Assembly (NCBI GenBank): GCA_963783085.1
Contig: CAWAMJ010000003.1
Location: 1-64,000, forward strand
DNA from: CAVYUC01 sp963783085
GTDB taxonomy: Bacteria > Bacteroidota > Bacteroidia > Bacteroidales > Prolixibacteraceae
Length of the DNA: 64,000 nt
Reading direction: 5' to 3'
This document shows positions 57,955-64,000 of this stretch, piece after piece. The position numbers and the translations under genes are program-made. The notes beneath the pieces are model-generated. The model did not search any database and was not told the origin of the DNA. It saw only the letters and a program-made list of their open reading frames with translations. The first letter of the stretch is position 1. Each line of letters starts with the position of its first letter.

Positions 57955-59184
57955 TCAGTGGCTGTTGTTTATGATTGATTCAATCCGGCGCATCATTTCC
58001 ATGCACATGCGACCGTTGTGGTAAGGCGCTTTCCAGCCGTTTACCTTATCGGCGCGCACCACTTCCAGTTCCGGAGAAACGGTGGCATACCAGCCGCCGT
58101 CTTGTTTGTCGACCATGTATTTCTGAATAAAATCCCAGCTTCGTTGCGATAATTTCAGGTATTCCCGGCTTTTTGTCAATTGCCAGGCGTTGAAAAAACC
58201 GACCACCGATTCTGCCTGCGGCCACCAGTCGAACTGCGCATTTAAATGCTCTCCGTCTTTTTCGTAGTACAAACCGCCGCTTTCGCCGAATCCTTCACTT
58301 GCCGTAACATCAGCCATTTTCAACGCTACTTTTTCCACTTCCTTCAACAATTCTTCATCGCCAAGAACTTCGGCAGCTTCGCACAACAGCCAGCTTCCTT
58401 CAATGTCGTGGCCATAAGAATCAATATCGGATTTCACCGTCCAGTCGTCTTCAAAAAATAAGTAAAAATGAAATGTTTCCGGATTGATTATTTTATCGAG
58501 GAAAATGCGGATTAAGGCTTTCAGTTGTTTTTTCAGCGTTTCATCCTTCCAGGCCCGGTACAAATTAGTATATGCCTCCAGAATGTGCAGGTGCGAATTC
58601 ATCGATTTGGTTACGTCCATATCTTTCGGGCTCAGGCGCTGGTCGTCGGTATCCTGCCAGTCGGCAGTTTTCGCTTCAATATACCCGCCGAAAACCGGAT
58701 CGAACGCATACTTTTCCATCAAACCAAACATGGTTTTGGCAGTGTCGAGCGCGTTTTCATCATCAAAGATCATATTGTATTCCGAAAGCGCATAAATAAA
58801 AAAAGCTTCGGCATAAAACTGCTTTTTCCGATCGACAGGTGTTCCGTCCGGATTTACGCTCCAGTAGATTCCGCCATTTTCTTCGTCCCAAAATGATTCC
58901 ATTAAAATTCGATAAGCCTCGTCAGCCATCTTCCTGTAAACGGCTGTTGGATAATACCGGTATGCTGCAGAAAACGTCCACATAACACGGGTGGTAAATA
59001 CCGCTGAAAGAAATGCATCGGGGTATTTTTTCTCATCGAAATCAATTCGGCCGTAAAATGTTTTTCGCGAAGGATCATACACATTTTTCACCCAATAATT
59101 CAGGATGCCGCCGGTCAACTCGTTTTCAAATTCTTTTTTCAGTCTCTTCAGGTTGTCGTTCATTTCATTGGATTTATTATTCAA
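57955..59184 (-). CDS. Cellobiose 2-epimerase (AGE family), probable mannobiose epimerase
   Basis: 409 aa (or 402 from Met 59163). The (alpha/alpha)6 barrel motifs of cellobiose 2-epimerase are present: FTTRVMWTFSAAYRYYP, KSMNSHLHILEAYTNLYRAW, DIDSYGHDIEGSWLLCEAAEV (catalytic His), FDWWPQAESVVGF and WKAPYHNGRMCMEMMRR (second catalytic His). It epimerises the reducing-end residue of beta-1,4 disaccharides. With GH130 next to it, the likely step is Man-Man to Man-Glc. It is the last gene of the operon, 23 bp after the oxidoreductase gene. Confidence 0.9.
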   Translation of the reverse strand: MNNKSNEMNDNLKRLKKEFENELTGGILNYWVKNVYDPSRKTFYGRIDFDEKKYPDAFLSAVFTTRVMWTFSAAYRYYPTAVYRKMADEAYRILMESFWDEENGGIYWSVNPDGTPVDRKKQFYAEAFFIYALSEYNMIFDDENALDTAKTMFGLMEKYAFDPVFGGYIEAKTADWQDTDDQRLSPKDMDVTKSMNSHLHILEAYTNLYRAWKDETLKKQLKALIRIFLDKIINPETFHFYLFFEDDWTVKSDIDSYGHDIEGSWLLCEAAEVLGDEELLKEVEKVALKMADVTASEGFGESGGLYYEKDGEHLNAQFDWWPQAESVVGFFNAWQLTKSREYLKLSQRSWDFIQKYMVDKQDGGWYATVSPELEVVRADKVNGWKAPYHNGRMCMEMMRRIESIINNSH

Positions 59185-59207
59185 TCGTCATTTCGATTTA
59201 CGCAGGT

Positions 59208-60212
59208 TTAAAAAAACAGTTTTTTATCGTGTTCCGGGAAAAAAATTCCGGCATCAATCCGAATCCTGTCCAGCGTTTCCATTAAATCGAGGCTAAGTTG
59301 CCAGGTCATCCGATCGCTTTCAATTTTTCCCTGGTCGAGGCAGTTCATTACATGTTCTGCTTCGTATTGATATCCCCAGCCGGAAACGTGTCCCGAATCG
59401 TAAACGCTCACATCGCCGCCGGCTCTCCACACTGTCACATTCGTTGGTGTAAACCAGCGCGGACTTAGCTGTATGTATCCTTTTTCGCACCAGAATTCAG
59501 TTTGAACCGGCGACCACGCTGCAAAGCTGGAAGTTAAATTGGCCATTTCGCCGCCCGGATATTTGAAGAGAACGCTGATACTTTCTTCGGAATTGGTTGG
59601 GCTGAAATCGGCAAAAGTTTTAATGGTCTTGGGTTTGCCAAGTGAAGTAAGCGCCGCAAAAACCGGATAAATGCCAACGTCGAGGAGCGAACTGCCGCCG
59701 AGTGAAATGTTGTACAACCGGTTTTTCGGATCATAAGGCCCGTTGAAAGCGAATTCAGAACGAACAATTTTTAATTTCCCCAGTTCCCCCGATTTCAAAA
59801 TTTCCATGGTTTTTAAATAGCCGGGCTGAAACATGGTCCAGAATGCCTCCATTAAAAATGCATTGTTCCGGCGGGCGGCATCTACCATTTCCTGAGCTTC
59901 ATTCCGGTTCATGGCGAATGCTTTTTCGCACAACACCGCTTTCTTTTTTTCGAGGCACATCAGGGCCTGCCGGTGGTGAAACGAATGCGGTGTGGCAATG
60001 TATACCACGTCCACGTTTTCATCGGCGAGCATTTCTCCGTAGCTGCCGTAAGCTTTTTCGAAACCAAATTCAGCCGCAAAATCCTGTGCTTTTTTCAAAT
60101 CGCGCGATGCCGTGGCATATAAATTTGCGTTCTGAAGAAGTTTTAAATCGCTGCTGAATTTCCGCGCTATTTTCCCGCAGCCGAGAATTGCCCAATTGTA
60201 AATTTTGCCCAT
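59208..60212 (-). CDS. Gfo/Idh/MocA-family oxidoreductase
   Basis: 334 aa. The Rossmann NAD(P)-binding motif is YNWAILGCGKIARKFSSDL (residues 5-23), and the active-site EK motif is AVLCEKAFAMNRNEA. A C-terminal alpha/beta domain carries SLGGSSLLDVGIYPV and SSFAAWSPVQTEFWCEKGYI. It oxidises or reduces a sugar or inositol derivative. It is encoded between GH130 (7 bp upstream) and the 2-epimerase in a mannan-disaccharide operon. Its part in mannobiose metabolism is not obvious. Confidence 0.88.
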   Translation of the reverse strand: MGKIYNWAILGCGKIARKFSSDLKLLQNANLYATASRDLKKAQDFAAEFGFEKAYGSYGEMLADENVDVVYIATPHSFHHRQALMCLEKKKAVLCEKAFAMNRNEAQEMVDAARRNNAFLMEAFWTMFQPGYLKTMEILKSGELGKLKIVRSEFAFNGPYDPKNRLYNISLGGSSLLDVGIYPVFAALTSLGKPKTIKTFADFSPTNSEESISVLFKYPGGEMANLTSSFAAWSPVQTEFWCEKGYIQLSPRWFTPTNVTVWRAGGDVSVYDSGHVSGWGYQYEAEHVMNCLDQGKIESDRMTWQLSLDLMETLDRIRIDAGIFFPEHDKKLFF

Positions 60213-60219
60213 TTCAGTT

Positions 60220-61404
60220 TTAATATTTTCCCTGGTTCCGGTTGATTAACTCATTGATTTTTCTCACACTTTCTGCCGAACGCAATCCGTCTTCGGGCGT
60301 GTTCAGGCAGTAATCAAGCAGGCGTTCAACAGTAGTAGTTGCCACGTGCATGCGCGTATCCGACGAGCCGTAATAAATAAAAACTTCGCCGTTTTCATTT
60401 CTGATCCAGCCGTTGGCAAACAAAACATTTGAAACATCACCTATGCGTTCTTCCCCTTCTGGCGCCATGAAATAACCCCCCGGCCGCGCAATCACTTTCG
60501 ACGGATCCTCCAAATCGGTCATGAACATGTACAGCACATAACGCAATCCGGCGGCACAGGCACGCACACCATGCGCCAGGTGCATCCAGCCTTTTTCCGT
60601 TTTGATTGGCGCCGGCCCCTGCCCGTTTTTCACTTCTTTTATGGTGTGGTAAATTTTTTCATCGATAATTTTTTCCTCCGGCGCTTCGGCGTGTGTAATA
60701 TCATCAACCAGCGCCCAGCCGATACCGCCGCCGCCGCCAACATCAATAAAACCATCCTGCGGGCGGGTGTAAAATGCATATTTCGCATTTACAAATTCCG
60801 GATGCAAAACCAGGTTCCGCTGCTGGCCGTGGTGAGAAACAAAATCGGGCAACCGTTCCCAGTGAATCAAATCTTTGGTCCGCGCAATTCCCCCGCCTGC
60901 AGTAGCCTGCGAGGTATCGCCGATGGGTGCGTCCGGGTCTTTTCTTTCGGCGCAGAAGATGCCGTAAATCCAGCCATCTTCGTGTTTTACCAACCGCATA
61001 TCATACACATTTGTATCGGGTTCACCGGTTTCCGGCAGGGTGATCGGACGGTTCCAAAACCGCCAGTTATCGATGCCGTTTTTGCTTTCGGCAACTGCAA
61101 AAAACGACTTGCGGTCCCAACCTTCGGTACGAACCACCAGCAGATATTTTCCGCCGAGGTAAATGGCGCCGCTGTTAAACGTTGCATTTATTCCCAACCG
61201 CTTCATCAAAAACGGATTGGTTTCAAAATTCATATCGTATTGCCAGTGCAACGGGGCATGTTCCGCCGTTAGAACGGGGTGTTTATACCGGTAAAAAATT
61301 CCGTTGAAATTCTTCTTCACCGGTTTATTTTTTTTAGTCAGCAGTTTTTCATGTTTCTTTTTCAGCTTTTCCAGCCTCTTGTCAAATTCTTTTTGGGAAT
61401 TCAT
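60220..61404 (-). CDS. GH130 beta-mannosyl-glucose phosphorylase
   Basis: 394 aa, cytoplasmic, with a Lys-rich helical N-terminus. A five-bladed propeller contains FNSGAIYLGGKYLLVVRTEGWDRKSFF, the catalytic Asp in TNVYDMRLVKHEDGWIYGIF, HPEFVNAKYAFYTRPQDGFI and GWMHLAHGVRACAAGLRYVLY. This pattern fits GH130 subfamily 1, which phosphorolyses Man-beta-1,4-Glc to mannose-1-phosphate and glucose. It works directly with the 2-epimerase gene in the same operon. Confidence 0.9.
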   Translation of the reverse strand: MNSQKEFDKRLEKLKKKHEKLLTKKNKPVKKNFNGIFYRYKHPVLTAEHAPLHWQYDMNFETNPFLMKRLGINATFNSGAIYLGGKYLLVVRTEGWDRKSFFAVAESKNGIDNWRFWNRPITLPETGEPDTNVYDMRLVKHEDGWIYGIFCAERKDPDAPIGDTSQATAGGGIARTKDLIHWERLPDFVSHHGQQRNLVLHPEFVNAKYAFYTRPQDGFIDVGGGGGIGWALVDDITHAEAPEEKIIDEKIYHTIKEVKNGQGPAPIKTEKGWMHLAHGVRACAAGLRYVLYMFMTDLEDPSKVIARPGGYFMAPEGEERIGDVSNVLFANGWIRNENGEVFIYYGSSDTRMHVATTTVERLLDYCLNTPEDGLRSAESVRKINELINRNQGKY

Positions 61405-61437
61405 AAATAAATTTTTATAGTTTTTTTTGTAATAAAG

Positions 61438-63264
61438 TCAGGATTCCGGAAGCTTGTCCCACCAGGTTTTTTTCAAAATCACTATACAAATTACAGTAAT
61501 TATTATGGTGATCCAAACCGGCAGCATATCTTTCAGAATGATGTAAACAGGGAGCGCCACCAGCGCTGTTTGTGCAATTGTTCCGATGACGACATTAAAC
61601 ATATCCATTTTGAAATTTTTGTTGGGCACGAAATCCGGATCTTCAGCCATTACTTTTGCTTTTACCGGCCCCCAAAATCCCCATGGACGAATGGTTTTGT
61701 AGAAATCTTTTAATGTTTCTTCGTTTGTTGGCCTGGTGAGGAATGTACCCAGCAAAGCTCCAGCCAAAGAAATCAGCAGCAACCATGGAAAATAATATAA
61801 GTCAAGCGTTTCGGAAAAAACATACGGAAAAATAAGTGCAGGAACCAAACCGGCCACCATTCCCCAGAAATAGCCGTAACCGTTAAAACGCCACCAATAC
61901 CATTTCAGCACGTTCGAAACCACATAACTTCCGTAGAGCGCTGAAACAATCCATTGCAGCATACTATTCACGTCCTGCGCAAAAACACCAAAAATGATGC
62001 TGACAATAACCACCACCACACCTGTGAGGTAGTTCATGTTCCTGATTTGCAGGTTCGAAGCCTCCGGTTTCACATATCGCAGATAGATATCGTTGACGAT
62101 GTATGCCTGCGCCGCGTTTAGCGTTCCGGCAAATGTAGAATTGAAAGCTGCCAGCAATCCGGCAAGCAACAATCCCATAAAACCAACCGGCACAAATTCT
62201 GAAATTGCAGAAGGCAGTATTTGTTCAAAATCGATTTCTCCGGCTACCATCAGGTTCAACCTGTCGTAATAAAGCAGTGCAAGAATGGCAAAACCGGCAA
62301 TCATAAAATACCGGACGGGCATTAAAACCACCGATACAAAGCCGCTCATTTTTGCCGCTTCTTTAGGCGATTTTGTGGAAAGGATTTTTTGCATGTCATA
62401 AGTGGGGGCAGGCCCGGCCATTGAAACCAGGATTCCTTTAAAAAGCATCATCATAAAAAAGATGGAAAAAAGCGAATATCCGTCGCTGGCAATTTTTGCG
62501 TTTACTTCATCGATAACCCCGCGCCAGTTCAAATTAAGTTTCCAGCCAAAAAACGGAGATTCCCAGCCTGCCGGAGTAACCAGCGTTTCCAGCGTCATTG
62601 CTTTCATGGCTAAAATTCCAATAAGTATAGCGGAAATGGTCATTATCAAATACTGCAAAACGTCGGCCCATACAATGCTCGACATACCCCCGAGAACTGC
62701 ATAGAAAACAGCAAACAAGGTGAATGCAATGCCATAAATATGAGGGACATATCCCAGCGGAACATGAAAGGGAATGTGCGGCTGGACTAAATCCCAGGGA
62801 ATAAAAATCATTACAAACTTGCCCAATCCGATAAAGCCGTAAGCCAGGTAGCCGAGGCACATAATCAATGCAAAAACCACCACTACCCCATGTGAAAGAT
62901 TGCTGTCGCGCGTGCGGCCAAAACGCGTATTTATCCACTCGGCGCCCGTGGTAACTTTTGAGCGCCGGAGCCAGATGCTCAGAAAAACCATCAAAAAGAT
63001 TTGATTAAAAACCGGCCACAACCATGGAATCCAGATACTTTTCAGCCCATACACGAAAAGAAGCGTCACCAGCCACATGGTCCCGGAAATATCGAACATT
63101 CCGGATGCGTTTGACAAACCGAGCATGTACCACGGCAGCTTGTTTCCACCCAACAAATAATTCGATTTACTTTTTTGAGCTACTTTTTTTAAGACTAATC
63201 CGATAAAAACCGTTGATAAAAGGTAAATGAAAATAATTACTACGTCGATTAGAGTTAATTTCAT
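61438..63264 (-). CDS. SSS-family sodium:sugar symporter
   Basis: 608 aa from ATG 63264 (MKLTLIDVVIIFIYLLST); an upstream in-frame Met at 63303 is less likely. About 13-14 transmembrane helices with the LeuT-fold motifs ANYLLGGNKLPWYMLGLSNASGMF-type region (about 45-68), FYAVLGGMSSIVWADVLQYLIMT and LLAAFNSTFAGTLNAAQAY. It imports a disaccharide, probably mannobiose, with Na+. It is the first gene of the operon; GH130 starts 33 bp later. Confidence 0.9.
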   Translation of the reverse strand: MKLTLIDVVIIFIYLLSTVFIGLVLKKVAQKSKSNYLLGGNKLPWYMLGLSNASGMFDISGTMWLVTLLFVYGLKSIWIPWLWPVFNQIFLMVFLSIWLRRSKVTTGAEWINTRFGRTRDSNLSHGVVVVFALIMCLGYLAYGFIGLGKFVMIFIPWDLVQPHIPFHVPLGYVPHIYGIAFTLFAVFYAVLGGMSSIVWADVLQYLIMTISAILIGILAMKAMTLETLVTPAGWESPFFGWKLNLNWRGVIDEVNAKIASDGYSLFSIFFMMMLFKGILVSMAGPAPTYDMQKILSTKSPKEAAKMSGFVSVVLMPVRYFMIAGFAILALLYYDRLNLMVAGEIDFEQILPSAISEFVPVGFMGLLLAGLLAAFNSTFAGTLNAAQAYIVNDIYLRYVKPEASNLQIRNMNYLTGVVVVIVSIIFGVFAQDVNSMLQWIVSALYGSYVVSNVLKWYWWRFNGYGYFWGMVAGLVPALIFPYVFSETLDLYYFPWLLLISLAGALLGTFLTRPTNEETLKDFYKTIRPWGFWGPVKAKVMAEDPDFVPNKNFKMDMFNVVIGTIAQTALVALPVYIILKDMLPVWITIIITVICIVILKKTWWDKLPES

Positions 63265-63300
63265 CTCTGGCTGTTTAGTTTTCGGTGTGAAATTAAGCAA

Positions 63301-63308
63301 CAAATATA
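63301..63308 (-). promoter_or_regulatory. Possible -7 element of the mannan operon
   Basis: TATATTTG on the minus strand matches TAnnTTTG and lies 36 bp before the symporter start. A TTTG at the correct -33 spacing was not seen. The 388-bp gap from 63304 to 63691 otherwise holds only the palindrome at 63367. Confidence 0.4.
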
Positions 63309-63366
63309 ATGAGTTACTTCAAAATATAACATTTCCTGTTTTGCGCCGGCCGCAGATGAATGTACA

Positions 63367-63380
63367 TCCGGTTAACCGGA
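63367..63380. promoter_or_regulatory. 14-bp palindrome upstream of the symporter operon
   Basis: TCCGGTTAACCGGA is a perfect palindrome about 100 bp upstream of the symporter start. It could be a regulator site. The same 14-mer also occurs inside the GH36 gene (51332-51345), where it may be just coding sequence. Confidence 0.4.
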
Positions 63381-63691
63381 CAGGAAAGCATCCGGAAATT
63401 CTCAAACTTTATCAGGTCGGAAAAGAAAAAGATCTGGCTAATTCATTTTGAATAAAAAATAAAAAACACCATTTTTACCCTCCGTTTCGTCTTTTGAAAT
63501 GGCCATGATACACAACAAAATCACTCGTTGCAGATCATAAATTTAACAAGATGAACGGAGCTTGATACGGAAATCCAAATGGAAATGAAAAAATTGTTCC
63601 CGACAGATGGGACGGGGTCCAGCGGGTTTAAAGCATGGACATTTTACCACTGTCATATTTTACTGAAATACAAATCATTAATTATAAACGA

Positions 63692-64000
63692 GTGAAAAAT
63701 TTACTGTTTTGTGCCATTATAACCACGTTTTTCTCCTGTTCTGGAAACAGGCAAAAACAAGCTGAGAATCCTGGCGAACTGCTTCCGAAATCTGAAAATG
63801 AAGCTATCCAGCCTCAGCAGCCGGATAAAGATTCTGAACATAACCCTGCCGGTGAAACTCCATCTGTTAGCGAAATGATTTATTTTGAAGGTGGAACTTT
63901 TCGGATGGGCTCAGAGGAAGGATTGCCAAATGAAAAACCCGTGCATCAAGTAGAAATCAAACCATTTTACATCGATAAAACTCCGGTGACAGTGGCACAG
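63692..64000 (+). CDS. SUMF1/formylglycine-generating-enzyme-like lipoprotein (3' partial)
   Basis: Starts at GTG 63692 with a lipoprotein signal (KNLLFCAIITTFFSCSGN). A low-complexity linker (about 25-65) follows, then the beginning of an FGE/SUMF1-type domain: MIYFEGGTFRMGSEEGLPNEKPVHQVEIKPFYI-type strand order, with the characteristic GGTFRMGS and FYIDKTPVT blocks. The window ends there. An in-frame ATG at 63635 is possible but spoils the signal peptide. Family members modify sulfatases or serve as C-type-lectin-like adaptors. No sulfatase is in the window. Confidence 0.8.
   Translation, partial: MKNLLFCAIITTFFSCSGNRQKQAENPGELLPKSENEAIQPQQPDKDSEHNPAGETPSVSEMIYFEGGTFRMGSEEGLPNEKPVHQVEIKPFYIDKTPVTVAQ

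Noticed and set aside
63227..63451. Small plus-strand gene upstream of the SUMF1 gene
   Set aside because: It overlaps the symporter 5' end and the probable promoter, and has no protein-like features.

Overview
The window looks like a chromosomal stretch of a carbohydrate-degrading Bacteroidota, probably a Marinilabiliales/Prolixibacteraceae-like marine or sediment bacterium. Supporting signs are SusC/SusD proteins, a type IX secretion sorting domain, a Bacteroidota-type promoter (TTTG / TAnnTTTG), and many glycoside hydrolases with lipoprotein or Sec signals. No rRNA, tRNA, CRISPR array or phage genes were seen.

Layout. 1-4.2 kb: the end of a secreted cohesin/dockerin protein, then small housekeeping-type genes (VOC, hemolysin III). 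4.2-8.9 kb: an alpha-L-rhamnosidase and rhamnulokinase pair, bracketed by two copies of a ~140-bp palindromic MITE-like element, one with an 8-bp target duplication. 9-13.6 kb: a DUF4412 protein and three co-oriented genes of unknown function. 13.7-31.6 kb (all minus strand): a predicted polysaccharide/sugar locus with two paralogous DUF5060 glycosidases, two TIM-barrel sugar isomerases, DhaK and DhaL kinase subunits, an RpiB-type isomerase, a secreted nucleoside-hydrolase-like protein, an MFS transporter, a GntR/FCD regulator, DUF3823, SusD, SusC and a clan-A glycosidase. Palindromes centred on GTATAC lie upstream of gntR, inside the susC promoter and upstream of the glycosidase, which defines a likely regulon. 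31.6-39.2 kb: more degradative genes (DUF1080, CE15, GH5, GH95) and two TonB 'plug-only' proteins. 39.2-49 kb: a glycosyltransferase, an outer-membrane protein, a C1 peptidase, Tag, a TPR protein, a graveyard of gene remnant and hairpins, a CPA2 antiporter and DUF1080. 49.2-57.9 kb: FumC, GH36 alpha-galactosidase, a PIN toxin-antitoxin pair, a TonB-dependent receptor and a lipocalin. 57.9-63.3 kb: a beta-mannan disaccharide operon (SSS symporter, GH130 phosphorylase, Gfo/Idh oxidoreductase, cellobiose/mannobiose 2-epimerase). The window ends inside an SUMF1-type lipoprotein gene.

Working model for the central locus: surface glycosidases and SusCD capture an oligosaccharide. The released sugar enters by MFS and is isomerised to a ketose, phosphorylated by DhaKL, and rearranged by the RpiB homologue. 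The substrate is unknown, and this combination is the best candidate here for an undescribed catabolic pathway.

Caution: between about 15.0 and 29.1 kb nearly every gene is broken by single-base frameshifts (at least 15), almost all explicable as missing bases in short homopolymers and with no in-frame nonsense changes. This looks more like poor local consensus than real gene decay. Spans for those genes are given after mentally restoring the frame.
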